This document shows, piece by piece, positions 1-38,915 of a stretch of 64,000 nucleotides of DNA (position 1 is the stretch's first letter; every line of letters starts with the position of its first letter). The stretch is taken from positions 11,809,516 through 11,873,515 of the forward strand of contig WARS01000011.1 in assembly GCA_008933995.1 (NCBI GenBank), in the 5' to 3' direction. The position numbers and the translations under genes were made by a program. Under the pieces are notes generated by a model. That model did no database searches. It saw only the letters and a list, made by a program, of their open reading frames with translations, and had not been told where the DNA came from. The stretch is from Datnioides undecimradiatus. Lineage: Eukaryota > Chordata > Actinopteri > Lobotiformes > Datnioididae.

Positions 1-3000
1 TGTAGGTCTGTCAGGGTCCTCGCGTGGAGCAGCTACAGCAACATCATTATCCCTAATGAGAGAGGGGCTACTCCCCTTTATTTCTCTGTCGGTTAAGTCC
101 ACATCGCAGGTGCCATTTGCAGTTGTCGGGACTTGAGAGAGTTGGGCTTTCTGTGTGGGTGCAGAGGTGGCCTCCTCTGAGGTGACGTTGGATTCCAGCA
201 GATTGTCGCACAGCAAGTTGTCCACTGCGCTCCGAGAAGAAACAAGGGAGTTAGATGTTTGCTCACTGGCACCTGAGGACGAGCCCGGACCTTTGGCTTT
301 TCTTCTGAATCGCTGGGGTGTCGCCTCAGATTTTCCCATCTGTATAAAGGAAAAGTTTTAAGTTGTGACACATGCATTTGCAGGAATCCATATTATACGT
401 CTTTTTATCATTGTTATAAGGTGAACTTATTTATGATAAACATTGCTAAAGGCAGCAATACACCTTTTTAAGTTCCAAGATTAACAACCAGCAGACCCTG
501 TGAAGAGCTGAAATGATTATATTGATGACTGATTAGTTGTTTAAGTACTTTTCAACCAAAATCCAAACTATTTCATTTTTGCAACTTCTTAATTGTGACA
601 ATTGTTTACCAATTTTTTATATTTTTTTTGCATTGTGTTGCAATAACTTAAAGCTTCAACTCCTAAGCTACTAGTGCCTTAAAGTTCCTACTAAAGTATC
701 TATATATCTATCTAAATGTTCAATATACTACATATATAAAAAACAACAATTCTCATATAGCTGTTTGCTATCCATATTTTATGTTATGTATGTCTGTTAT
801 ATATAAAATGTATATGATATCATGGAGTCCTGAGCAGAGAATGGTGCCACTCTCCCTCTGTGTGTGTGTTGTAATCTGAATTTGTTTGTTCTTTGTTTTG
901 ACAGCCAATCAACTGCTTCTGTATATTGATTAATTTTTTCATATTACAAACCAACGGTCCCCTAAAATATGTTTCAGAAAACTTATGAGGTGAGATTTAG
1001 TGACGGACTCTAAATGTGGCAGTGAATGTTGAGAAGATTTTTACAATTAATTGTCATTTTATCGTCAAACCAATTAATTAAATTAACTGAAAAACTCATC
1101 AGCAGATCAATAATGAAAATAACAGTAGTTGCAGCTTTAATCCTGCAGCTGTAGCTTAAGCAAAAAGATAAATCCAAAAAGCTCACCAGACACACAGAGC
1201 TCTGGGAGCTCAGGCCGACAAACAGCGATGAGGCCAGCTGCTGTTTCTCTTGTTCAGGCTCAGGTGTCGGTATGGGAGTAGGAGTCTGGCTGTGTGAGCT
1301 GTCAGCAGCTCCCTGCTGACTGGGTGACCGGAGGGGGCTGGGAACCTCCACCTGCGCAGCCTCCTCCACAGGTTCCCTCTGTGCCAGGTATCCCTCCTTC
1401 CCCCACACCCTCTTCACACCATCCAGTTTCAAAGTTGTAGAGCTTAAATAAGAAAAAACGTGTGTAAACCAGCCATGTATTTTTTGTGTAAACTTCTGTA
1501 ATTCAGACAGCATGAAGTATACACGTTGAGCCTTACATACCCTCCTTTGTGTGAGAGGTCGGTGCTGTCCCCTGACAGGCCAGAGCTCATGGACAACAGT
1601 GTAGGAGACTGTCTGTCAGTGATGCTACAGGAAGACATGCTAATGGGCAGGGACAGGCCGTATGGCTCCAGGCTCAACGCTGAGGCAGACAACACAGCCA
1701 AGAACAAATCAAATCAAAGCCGGGCTACCAAACTTGCTGCAGTCTTAGTATTTGAATGACTCTTACCTTTTGCCTGAGCTAGTTCCTCCTGCCGTTGATG
1801 GGGAGGCTTGTATGGAGCGGCGCCAGCAGCCAACGCCTCTGACACAAACCCATCCAGGAATGACAGAGAGGAATCCACCTGGAAACCAACAGCAAGAGCA
1901 AGTTAATCTTCTCCTTTAAAGGGGCATGGAAAAACATTTTGGAAAAGTTCAACTCTTTAATTAATGCTTAACTGCAGCGTGCAATTGTAAACAATCAATC
2001 ATCGTTTATTAGAATATTATTGTTGCTCTCTACTTGACTAAAGCTGCATCCGATACTGAATGGAGTTCTGTGGTAAACCCAACCCATCAGACTACTCTGG
2101 GCACGCTAAAACAGCGGCTAAGATTACAAATGAAATGATAATCCCCATTATATCGATAAATGGTGTCTTTAATACAATCAACTGCACGTCACTGAGGGCA
2201 AGTGCATGCAGGTTTTGTTTCCAGCCCTCAGATAATGAGCGTGCACTCTGCCAGAGAGGAGAAACCACACAGTGACATTGTCTGCTGTGGCTCCAGGAGC
2301 TAAATCATTTTACGTCTTATTGTTTTTGGCATGGACAACAATGTTCAACATTTCTCAGTGTCTTCAAAACACCATTGGAATGACATGATACTGTAAACAT
2401 GACTTTGTTTATTGTTTTGCTGCCCTAAAACCTATGTTTGTATGTTACCTCCAGAGTTTCCAGGCCAGCATCTCTGGGGACCAGCCTGGCTCGTAGCTCA
2501 GAGTCTTGGCTGAGGTGCTGCAGCTCCTGAGCCCTCTGTCTCAGTACCGTGTCCAAGGAGCTGCCATATGTTTCCGAAACCTCCTCAGCCACAGAAATGC
2601 CTGCCCCGCCCTCACAGAGCTTTGTCATCGCCATGAGGACCCATGTCTTGGTTTCGATGCTGGTGTTCTTCATGTCCAACAGTTTGGCCAGCAGCCTCAG
2701 GACTGTAGCTGGTTCAAGTTCTTCCTGCAAATGGGAGTATTCACCGAGGACCTGAACACAGCAGGGAAGGGGTGAAACTTTAGTGTGTTCAACAGAGTAA
2801 AAGTTAGGATCTGTACAAGAAAATATAACTTCATGCTAGCAACTAATTTTGTTTTTACTGGGACACTTAGACTGTCTATGATTTTTAGGCCTTCATGGTT
2901 ATATATCTGTTGGACACTAAGATCTTGATGGCCAGGTTTAAAACATGGTTTGATGTGGCTGCTGACTCTGAACTGCATGTGATCTTCTTAAATGTGATCA

Positions 3001-6000
3001 TCCACCAGGAGACACTCCATCAAGACTGGGCTTTTATCATCTACCAAGCTGTGATCTATGGAGCACAGTTAAAATACCTTAAACATTCTATATACAATAT
3101 ATATAACAAACAAGTATTTGCTGTGTAAGGATACAGTGCAGTAACGGCATCCTGAGCAGAGACTCACATCACATTCCCTGTTTGTGTGTGTTGTTTTCTG
3201 AACTTCGCTGTTCTTTGATTGTTTTTTTTTTATTGGTATTAAGTATATACAAACTCCTCATTGTCCATGCAGCACTCACCCAGCTGATAACTTGGAGGAA
3301 GCGCTGTGGCATTTTGCCAGGCTCTCCCTGCAGCAGAGAAACATATGAATCCACAGCGAACAGCCTCAACTTCCTGTCTTCCTCCACACTGTCGAACCCT
3401 GGGCCATTAAAGAGAAATTGGCATTACAACACTCTCATCAATATCAGTATCATATAATATAAGTTACTGAAATATCATGAAACGACAGCACCAGACAATA
3501 AGTAGAATGTGTGGTTTTCTTACCCTCAGACAGCAGTTTAAGGAAATTGTTTGGGATGTCAGGCTGCATCATGTCTCCACCCACTGAAAACACTGTGTTC
3601 ATGGTCTCAATGAACCATTCGTTGTCTGGTGCATATGTATGAAGGGTTATAGGAAAATCATCACAATAAATAGGAACCAGCAAGGAGGTTTCTAGCATTT
3701 CTGTTTTTCAAGTCAAAATAAAAATACATACAGGAGCTTTAGCACCAAGAGCTGCAGCTCATGGTACATCTAGCACATCTACAGGGAAGTCATGAATGTC
3801 TCTATGTTCCACTGATAAAAACAGTGTTGTAAAACCATGTTTCCTTCCAGGTTTCAATTATTTTGTTGGCAGGAAGTTTTTAAAGGTCTGAACAGTTTAC
3901 ACTTTGTTTTGTGTGAAAGTTGAGTCAAAGTGATGCAGTATGCTTCAAGTAAGTTACCAATTCATCTCTGTGATATATTATGCACTGTAATCAATCAACA
4001 GATGGATCGTGAGAGGACCTAGGTTAAAAGATAAAAACATATCAGGTGGGGTTTTCGGAATGATTTGATTCTTGGATTAGTGAAACGTTTCCAGTAGGAC
4101 TTTACTTTGTGACCCATATTTGAATATTTATATCAGCTTTATTATATGGACATTATTTTAGTACTGGGCCAAAGAAGGTAAATACATATACATTTAACTG
4201 CTGTCTCAGGCTCGTAGTATGATCAACACACTCTAAAGGATATTTTTCTGCCAATTCTGCCACCTTCCCCACCAGGTCAATGGTAGTGTAGTCATCTTTG
4301 CTGATGCGTAGAAACTCCAACATCTTCTCCACAATGACCATGACGTTCTGGGCGTTTGTGATCCGAAAGAGCAGCTCCAGGGTCTATAAGAGGACAGAAA
4401 TAAAGCCAGATAATAATGTAAACCCCAAATCCTATTTCACCAAAATCCAGCCTACACCCACATCGCCTCTACCTCGCGCTTGATGATGAGGTCAGGGTGA
4501 TCGAGACACTCTATGATGGTCATTTGATGCTGCAGGGCCAGTTTAGGATCCTGCTGAACCACGTAAGTGAGGGCCTTCAGGCCTACAGTGATACAGAAGA
4601 AACCGGCTTAACACAGTGAACATTTGAAATCATCTTCTTTGATTTTTGATGAAAAATGGACTTAAATCAAACGTTTTCTTTGGACCTTACCCAGATATTT
4701 AAGATTAATCTTCGGTGACAGAACAAAGTTGCCGATGCACTTTGCGGCTTTTTCCAAAAGATCAGATTTGGGATGAATTGTGTAAATGCATTTTACACAC
4801 TCATATAATATTGCTGGAAATAAAGACAGAGTTCAACAAGTGGTTGAAGAAAGCAAATAAATGATTTCACACAACTAAATTTACAAAAAATGGTACTTTA
4901 AACTGAATGTACCATAGGTGATGTTATGATTCATCTCCGCTCTTCGTAAAGACTCGTCAAGGACTTCATACATGATCTCACTTGTGCTGTCAAACAAAGA
5001 AGCGACTCACAACTTGAAGGGATTCGAGTACAGAACTCAACCACATGAGCATCTAGTTCATCAGAGGGCAAAACGATTATCTATAATTACCTCCGGTCAT
5101 TTTTCCCAAGTATAGACAGTATTCTGAGGAGCTGAATTTGCAGCCATGGAGCAGGAACACTGTGATAGTTAAAGTCCATGGGCAGTTTTCCTCCCACCAC
5201 TTGCTTTAATATGGTGACAAAACTTGCTGTCAGGTCCTTATAACCTTCTGGGTTCTCCTGTAACAAAAGGAAAAATATGTAGCATGGCTGGATTACACCA
5301 CAGTAAATCATAACAAGATCTCTGTATAATTTTTTTTTTTTTTTCAATAATTGCAGACAACGGCGTGGTAAAGTTGTGAGCAAGTGAACTGTAACACAGT
5401 CCAAAATGGCAAATTACCTGGATCATCTGTAAGTAGATGTGCAGTGAAGCTGTCATGACTCCAGGATCCTTGTCACACAGAGCTTTGCGAAACTTGTTGT
5501 GGATGTGCTGAACTTGATTTGGTGCTATTAGGTAGAATTTATACAAAGCCAGGACCGCTTTTCGTCGAATGATTTCTCTACACATGTGAGGAGAAACCAT
5601 AAAAGTTATAACATTCACACAGTTTTTAATCTACCATATAAATAAGTATTTACTACATAAACAAATTATTGGACCGGAGCAGCAAAGAGCATTTCTTACT
5701 TTGAGTGATTAAGTTTCTCCTCCACCAGAGGAAGGATTGCAGGAATCATGTCTTTGGGGAACATCTGGCTGACAACAGTTAGAGCCATGCACACTTCAAT
5801 AAGGTTTGTGCTCTGAAGATCCTGAACACAGAAAATACATACATGAATATCCCATCGATCATACAACGCACGACAGATGCTGTAAAAACTCGGCACCCAC
5901 CTTTAAGACAGTGTTCACAAGGAGAAGAAGCAGCTCATGGCTTTCATTTAAAAACAAAGACACAGCGAGGTAACCTGCAAAGCACGCACACAGTTATTTT

Positions 6001-7705
6001 TTGCCCAAAGTGGTGTTGAAAGACGCAGTGCAGCTGTTTAAACATTTCAGTAAAGTATGTTGTGATGACAAATGAATTTAAAAAAAACACAATTTAAAAC
6101 AATTTTAAAAAGTGCTGATCATGCATATTGTGTTAATCATTGGCTAAAGTATGAATAATACAACCAGTTATTAAGGTGCGAAGTTGTATGCTTTACAACT
6201 GATCACAAAAGAACATACCGACTCGTTTCTCCAGAGCGGTGCCTTGCTGAGCCAGTTTGATGGCATGAATATAACTGAAGGAAGCCTCATAACCTAGCAT
6301 TTCACAGTAGATCGCCCTCACCATGAGCTCCTTCATCTGCCTCTGAAGGAAGACGTACACACATCAATAATTTCATGCACCACTGGGCCTATTTGAATAG
6401 TCTGCTTTCTTGTGTCAGATGAAATTGGAAAATGAGGAAAACCCGGAGACTCGTACCATGGAGGTGTTGGGGGAGGACACCTGTTCTTTGATAGATGCTA
6501 GTTCACGTTGAATAAGTTTTTCCTCTTCCTAAACAGGGGAAACACATTTAAGGTTAACAAAGAACCAATACTACCAAGACTGCATAGGCTGGCACACTGT
6601 CTGCGGACATTGATCATGATATAGTAGGTTACCAGACTTGAACTACCCATGAGCTACATATCACGCTCTTGCAGAAAAATGCTTCCAGGAATTCAGTTCA
6701 CCAATGATTTAAGCAAGTGAAAGATGTTAATACTTATAAACCCAGAGCTAATCAACAATGTGCTGATGCTAAGGAACAGAATAAGAGTCCTCCTTTAATT
6801 AAGGTGTCAAACCTTCACACCTTCAATGCTCAACTGAAACCTAACAGGGGTCCGTGGGCCAAAAGCAAACAACTCTTATGTTGTACTGTTAAGATGCAAG
6901 AGATAAAGGAAATAAAGAAAGGAAATAAAACCACATTAATAGCAATTATTGTTTGATTTCTTATTTTTACTAGAAACATCCGATTTGGGCCGCTCTGTCC
7001 CAGAGGGTACCATGCCAGTGCCCAAAATCCAACTGTAGAGCTCTGATTTAGCAAAACAATACATTGCAGTGAATTGTTGCAGGATTTAGCTGATACCACG
7101 TTCAGATGTGTTCAAGTTGTTTCGTTCACTCAAGTGTTTGTGGGATTTTACAACATAAAGGAACTGAGCAATGGCGGAAGAGCAGCAAAACGACAGGTTT
7201 AGCTTCTCTGCTACACACTTTGTAAATTCAGAACACACTGACAGCAGATCTGTGAGTTTCTCACAAGCACGTGAACGCACCAACAAGGTAACACAGATCA
7301 TGAAAATGGTCACAGCTCTGATTACACCTGTGTTACCACATGATAGCAACAGAGCAGAAACAATTCAGTGTCTTCAAATCGGACTAACACTTAGCACAGA
7401 ACTGTCTGCTTTACTTTAAACTTAGCTTAGAGCAAGTCTGTAAAAACATATATACACGCCCTATGTTGAGTTAGCATGGGCAGCTTAGCGAGCTAACATT
7501 AGAGCTAACGAGCTAATGATTCATCTTATTTAAACTCAGATCGGGTTTATAATCCCAGACTCACATGTTTAGACGTCAGCTCAGTGATGCCTCTGATGAG
7601 GTTTCCTAGTTTTGAGGTGGAGGATAGTTTTGCAGATCCGGGCTGCGAGTCTAAAGACAGGAGGCTCGGCAGAGCTGTCAGGGTCTTTTCAACAACATCG
7701 CTCAT
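1..7705 (-). CDS. ap4e1: AP-4 complex subunit epsilon-1, 3' truncated by window
   Basis: Large subunit of the AP-4 adaptor, which sorts cargo such as ATG9A at the trans-Golgi network. The start at 7705 gives MSDVVEKTLTALPSLL, matching the human N-terminus MSDIVEKTLTALP. Exons, 5' to 3': 7705-7565, 6528-6457, 6342-6219, 5974-5901, 5821-5700, 5577-5418, 5257-5091, 4986-4913, 4813-4691, 4582-4473, 4383-4244, 3636-3524, 3398-3280, 2751-2449, 1878-1767, 1679-1541, 1442-1187, 339 to beyond 1. The sum is 2688 nt, 896 codons in frame. The adaptin trunk (roughly residues 40-600, with IAPNQVQHIH and SVPAPWLQIQLLRIL) is well conserved; residues from about 640 are a Ser/Pro-rich hinge containing GVKRVWGKEGYL. 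The C-terminal ear lies outside the window. Intron 11 is of the U12 AT-AC class; the other introns are GT-AG. Identity is very secure; individual borders are by eye. Confidence 0.95.
831..905 (+). repeat. Dispersed repeat copy A in ap4e1 intron
   Basis: Begins tcctgagcagaga and ends near tgttctttgttttga. It aligns by eye over about 75 bases with the copy at 3150-3226, in the same orientation. Both copies are intronic in ap4e1. Confidence 0.55.
1040..1160 (+). repeat. Degenerate teleost interspersed repeat fragment (ap4e1 intron 17)
   Basis: It contains atcagcagatcaataatg followed by agttgcagctttaatcc, resembling the same fish repeat family as 13900-14010. It lies between ap4e1 exons 17 and 18 and is AT-rich. 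Confidence 0.4.
3150..3226 (+). repeat. Dispersed repeat copy B in ap4e1 intron
   Basis: Second copy of the element at 831-905. It shares tcctgagcagaga at one end, a TGTGTGTGTTGT core and the gttctttg end, with differences between. Confidence 0.55.
3637..4243 (-). other. ap4e1: U12-type AT-AC intron 11 of ap4e1
   Basis: Read on the minus strand, the intron opens with ATATCCTTT (4243 downward), the exact U12 AT-AC donor consensus. It closes with TTCCTATAAC, a near match to the U12 branch consensus TTCCTTAAC, followed by about ten bases and a terminal AC (3638-3637). Splicing restores GAA AAA TAT GCA, giving AEKYAPDNEWF across the join, almost identical to the human protein (AEKYAPDNAWF). No GT-AG pair restores this frame. 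Confidence 0.9.
7470..7517. repeat. GCTAAC/TTAGC motif cluster near the ap4e1 start
   Basis: Five copies of TTAGC or its complement GCTAA occur in about 48 bases at the start of ap4e1 intron 1. Similar clusters occur beside arpp19 and rsl24d1. The function is unknown. Confidence 0.6.
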
Positions 7706-8067
7706 TTTGGCAGCGAAACGCGGGGCCTGGCAGCCGTGTTTTGTCTTTCAAAGTACACTCATTAAATCATCTATCCATCCCAGTACGAGTTTCTCAAACA
7801 GCGGCGGTGAAAGTTGTCTGTTAAACATTTAAAAAGGTCACAAGTGGTAAATGTTGGGCTGCCAGTCGGTCATTGTTTTGATTCAGCAGGCTGACCAGGG
7901 CTTGATGATGATGTCACTTCCGCTTGTATTTGGAAAGCTTTATTGAAATCCTATACAAAAACAGTGGCTTCCCTGCTGATGCAGCTCAGTCTATCGACTG
8001 TAAAATAGCTGTTAAACAATTATATGAGGCAAAGAACAATGACAAAGTGATGATATTCAAAACGCAT
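7706..8067 (-). promoter_or_regulatory. ap4e1 5' flank between ap4e1 and gnb5 3' end
   Basis: About 360 bases separate the ap4e1 ATG from the distal candidate polyadenylation signal of gnb5, so the ap4e1 promoter must be short or overlap the gnb5 3' end. The part next to exon 1 (7650-7740) contains several CpG sites; the rest is AT-rich. No TATA box is evident. The transcription start cannot be placed from sequence alone. Confidence 0.5.
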
Positions 8068-9230
8068 TTTATTATGTTTGTAATACTTTGATAAACAGTC
8101 CCTTGTATAACTGTACACTAAACTACAATAAAATAATTACAGTAAATATGAAATTACAGCAATTGGACAACTGCATGAAAAGGAATACATTCTAAGAATT
8201 TAAACATGTTTTTATATATTAGTATTTAGATATCTAGTGGGGGACCACAGGTTCAGGGTGTCTGTAGTGACTAGATGTGCACATAGAGCAGTAAGTGGCC
8301 TAAACAGCTGGAAACAAACAGAGATGAGAGGTAAACCGTATTTTAAAAATCATAGGGGTTGAAGGTCATCACCATGTATTTTGGGTTTACCATTAGATGT
8401 GCTTTCTTTACATTAGATATTGGCAGGTGAGGTGCTGTTAGGAATGGCGAAGGCTTGTTGGGTGCACGGGGGGGTGGAATCAAAAATACACATATTTGCC
8501 ACCATATTTCTACCTTCAATACACTACTCATTTGTTCTTGTGTTAATAATTATATGAATTAATAATTACAATCACATATGCCAATGCTCCTTCATATCCA
8601 ATATTATTTTTTACTTTTAAAAACTAATATTGATTCATGCCAACAAGTCGGTTCAGTCGTCCTCATTAACCATCATATTTAATCATTTCTTAGTCACAAA
8701 GTAGCAACAAATCCTCACTGTCCCTCCACACTTTTTTCAGTCTGTGGCATGTGTAAGTAAAGTCAAGTGAAGCTGAGGACTTTATACCAACCTGATTTTT
8801 TAAATGCAATTTTCTTCTACAGACTGCACTCTTCCATTATTTTTTGTGCAAAAAACAAATAAATAAACAAGTAATGTCCTTTATGTGGACACATACAATA
8901 CATCACTTTATTGTGTCACTTCTATCCTAGACTGATGCTAGTCACTACCAGTGTTATTTTCTGAAATATACATTTTACATTTTAAGTTGTAACCATAAGT
9001 ACTTCTGTGCAATTTTCTTTCATAGTGTAATAGAAGCGTGCCGTTTGGTTTGGTCATTCTCTGAAATAAATCTACCCTGGCCATCAGACTGGAGTATATA
9101 CAATGCTATTGATATGCACTATGTACAACCAAAACTGAGTCTCTACCTCTGTGATTGTACTCTAGCAAACAGAAACATCAGTGTGTCTTTGTTAAGTCTG
9201 TCTACCATTTTATCCTCTATCTCTTCATCC
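8068..9230 (-). other. gnb5: Probable gnb5 3' UTR
   Basis: Non-coding, AT-rich sequence downstream of the gnb5 stop. Minus-strand AATAAA signals (TTTATT on the plus strand) lie at 8907-8912 and 8068-8073, giving UTRs of about 0.3 or 1.15 kb. No gene or long conserved ORF is visible here. Confidence 0.55.
8907..8912 (-). terminator. Candidate gnb5 proximal poly(A) signal
   Basis: AATAAA on the minus strand, about 320 bases beyond the gnb5 stop. A second copy at 8068-8073 may be a distal site. Confidence 0.45.
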
Positions 9231-13088
<3,858 letters not shown>

Positions 13089-13220
13089 TTCAGGGATTAG
13101 AGGGGATCTCATATATTTCCTTTGTGCAGGCAGCGATCGGCAGCGAAAAGGCTTAAAGCAGAGCTAACAGCTGATGCTGCTGTCATGACGTCAGAGGGAG
13201 AAGATGCTCCTCCAGTTTCC

Positions 13221-13273
13221 AGAGGAGGAGGAGGAGGAGGAGGAGGTGCGGGAGGGGGAGGGGGAGGAGGAGG
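13221..13273. repeat. GGA-rich purine tract in gnb5 promoter region
   Basis: About 50 bases of nearly uninterrupted GGA/GGGGGA repeats on the plus strand, 130 bases upstream of the gnb5 ATG. The gnb5 template strand carries the G-rich sequence. Four or more G runs make a G-quadruplex possible. Gly- and Pro-only ORFs across it are composition artefacts. Confidence 0.85.
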
Positions 13274-13899
13274 CTCCTGCATCCTGGTGATGCTGCTCCA
13301 CACGGGCTGCATCCTCAGCACGGCCTCACTACTCTACAGCTAAATAATGCATTCACTTACCGCCGACATGGAAAATACTGTTTGTCTGAGTGCAGTAGAA
13401 AAAATATGGCTTTTTAACAAATACGATTTATTTTAATGCAGTCAATTATAAAGCAAACATATTATCACGTCAAATAGCAGCTACAAAAAATATACTCTTC
13501 AACATATATAAAAGAGAATTTTATATAATCTTCTGTTTTGACTGAATGATTCCAAATACTGTCGAGTTTTATTGATTTCACGTTCACATTTAAAAACTGA
13601 GGTCATGTCCTTGTTGTTTTCTGTGGATCTGGGAGTTTTAACAACCACGCAAACATCACATTCAGCATTTATAGGGTCACTACATTTAAATTTGACTACT
13701 TTTAAGCAAAAAAGTAATAAGTTCTTGGTGCAATCATTCATTTTGCCCCACTGCACTTTGATCAGCAGTGCAAACACGGTTTGAAAGCGCATTTAGAAGA
13801 TATGATGTTTGTTGTTGGGAAATAAAATGTAGGGTAGCTGTTTTCAGAGGGACTGTTTTGTCTAATCAACAGTTAAAAACCTAATAGTATTTAGTTTAA

Positions 13900-14010
13900 A
13901 ATGGTATAAAACAGAGGAAAGCAGCAAATCCTCACACTGGAAAAGCTGGGGTTTTTTTGGTTAGCTAATCCATTAATTGATTATTGGTTGCAGCTCTCTG
14001 ACAGCTTGAC
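13900..14010 (+). repeat. Degenerate teleost interspersed repeat fragment
   Basis: It carries the string gcaaatcctcacactgg, followed by an ATTAATTGATTATTGG-like stretch and ttgcagctct. This is the pattern of a non-coding repeat I remember as abundant in percomorph fish introns. A related fragment lies at 1040-1160. Family name unknown to me. Confidence 0.45.
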
Positions 14011-14163
14011 AAAATATTTTAAGTAATAAAATCTGAATATTCAAAGAAAATAACACAAGAGACTTTGCTTTTGAGGTGGAACGTTAAAGTGGGACATGAC
14101 GCCTGTGCAGTAATTCAAAAATCTCGGCCACAGCCCTGAACGTTAAATATATGGTGTGCCTTG

Positions 14164-14169
14164 TTTATT
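14164..14169 (-). terminator. myo5c poly(A) signal
   Basis: AATAAA on the minus strand about 70 bases past the myo5c stop, implying a very short 3' UTR. Confidence 0.6.
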
Positions 14170-14235
14170 AAAGGTATTTTACATATTTATATATACAATA
14201 GATACATCCTTGAGGAGCGAGAGGTTTTGGTTGTG

Positions 14236-23697
<9,462 letters not shown>

Positions 23698-25356
23698 GTT
23701 CGTACATTACAGTTTTAGCCTCTCCTCAGTCAGTATATTCGTTTATCACCTGCTGTATCGCTGTACTTTCCAGGTTACCAACGAGTTTCCTCTCTGCGCT
23801 TCGTAACTACGGCGAAGTCACCGGAGACAAGTTGGAAATAATTATACCAATTATCCGGTCATGATTTTCACAATAATACTCAGTGGATTAAAACTACACT
23901 CCCAAATCAGTGTTTGAATACATACATTAAACTTTAAATATTTACTCAAGCGTCTGTCTGAACATAATTCAGTTTCTGTTACATGTATAAACAATGATGC
24001 GCGGTGTAATTATTACTGACTTTGATTTTTGATATTGTACTGACTTAAGAGTCTGATATAGTAATTATATTACAGAGACACTTTATTTCTATGTTTATAT
24101 CTGTAAATTTATATCTGTACATCGGCTTATCTGTAAAGCATGGGGTCCCCAGATACATCAGTCACAGGAAGATAAAACAATAAGGGAATAAAAACTCTCT
24201 CTGTGCCGCAGTCCTTCAGATTAACTGTTTAGAGGACCAGTTTAATTTAATTTTCAACCTCAAACGCGCAGTTTGATTTTAATATGGTCACATAGTCGAC
24301 GATTCGAAACCACTGGTGCCAACAAGCATCACAATCTGCGTTAACCCTGATGCTTTTATTCTGAAAGCCCAATCACTCATATTCCAGGTTGATCTCGTTT
24401 CTTCCTCGTTGACTTGTCGCTCACCTGCTGCGGACCTGAAGGCTGTGTGACTCCGCCCTCTCGTCTTGTGACAGCGGCTTGACAGAGTGGGTGTGGTCGT
24501 TTGATCAAGGATTGTGGCAACAAAAGAAACCGGATACAGACCTCACTCAGCTCACCATGTGTGAAGACATTTCTGTCAGTCCCTTACAAGCAGTTCAAGC
24601 ATTTAAGCTAAAAGGCTACAAAAAAGTCATTATTTCACCAAATTATTCCAACGTCACGCACAGTTTCAGTTAACTAAAGCTAAAGTTGGAGAGTGCTAAA
24701 ATAATACATCTATGCGGAAACAGCATTTCTGGTGTGCTCAGCTGTGAAGTTTTAAACCAAGAGATTAATTATTTACGAGTTTTCAGGAACTTTTATAAGC
24801 AAAGCATCTGCAAATACAGTGCGACTATGAACATACAGAGAAAAAAGATAAAATCCTGATTAACACAGCGGTGAGCATGAGTCCAGAGCGTGTGTCCAGA
24901 CAACCTAAACCACACCTTTCTCCTGAGATGAGGAATTGAATGCACATCACCATTTCATAGTATTTGTTCCATGAGGGAAACGAATTTTTAACATTTTATA
25001 ACTATGCATGTCAACAGTGAAGGTGCTAGTGTTAGGAAAAGGATAGTAAATATAATTAAAATATTCCTGAGGACTCCCTGACCTCATTTTGGACAAGAAA
25101 GAAAAGAAAAGAAGCCTGATATAAAAGATCTATGACACTTTATGAGGTAGTGAAACTCTGTGCAGTATTTAAACTCTTCAAACCATCTTTCTAAAAAGCC
25201 AGCCTTTAATATGACTGAAAACATGAGGACTGATTAAATACATACTCGAATTAATTTCTGCTGCTTCACCTTCTGATGACATAAACACCATCACCTGATA
25301 TTAGTAGTTATAAGTCATTTTCAAACTAAAATGCATTTTAAAACTGCTTATAGTGA
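23698..25356 (-). promoter_or_regulatory. myo5c 5' flank and myo5c-myo5a gap
   Basis: About 1.7 kb without coding exons. CpG sites concentrate at 23740-23830 and again at 24380-24500, the latter a candidate CpG-containing promoter or 5' untranslated exon. The remainder is AT-rich and I see no gene or repeat I can name. Confidence 0.5.
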
Positions 25357-25801
25357 TTTATTATAGTTGTTTTTTTTAAATATCTATCCATCCAACACTT
25401 GAGTTCATAGTTACCAGGTCTTTTTTCAATTGCATGAGATGAGTCAAATTTCCTCACTTGAATTTAGGTAGAAAAACCATACCTATGAATTCATTAAGAA
25501 ACAACGGAGTTCCCAAAATACTTCCAACACACGTATCAGCAGTCCAACATATATGGATGACCTTTAAAAGCCTTTTTTTTTTTTTTTGCAGATTCACTGC
25601 TCATAGTGTTATTGCTCTTTGGTTGTGCAGTGCTGAGTCTAAAGCATAAATAAATAAATGCATGTAAACAACTTGTTCTGCTGCTGTGCTGCAGGACTCA
25701 GTGATAGTGAAAACATTACAGCTGGTACAAACTTTGGTATACAACAGTCTTGGGTATTTTTACTCTGGAAAACAGAATCAGGTGTGCCAGAGGTCACTGG
25801 T
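25357..25801 (-). other. myo5a: Probable myo5a 3' UTR with poly(A) signal
   Basis: The sequence from the myo5a stop to a minus-strand AATAAA at 25357-25362. It includes a long plus-strand T tract at 25573-25587, an A tract in the transcript. Confidence 0.5.

Positions 25802-38915
<13,114 letters not shown>

Larger units (their letters stand above)
13089..14163 (-). promoter_or_regulatory. gnb5 5' flank and gap to myo5c
   Basis: Upstream of the gnb5 ATG is a GC-rich stretch to about 13340 with a long GGA tract, probably promoter or 5' UTR. From 13350 to 14163 the sequence is AT-rich and gene-free. The part around 13900-14010 resembles a degenerate teleost interspersed repeat. Confidence 0.55.

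Noticed and set aside
4153..4341. ap4e1 exon 11 reading on into an alternative C-terminus
   Set aside because: The extra residues arise from reading into the U12 intron. The U12 join restores the conserved protein.
13109..13343. Proline- and glycine-rich ORFs on both strands
   Set aside because: They are translations of the GGA repeat in the gnb5 promoter region, with no splice context and no homology.
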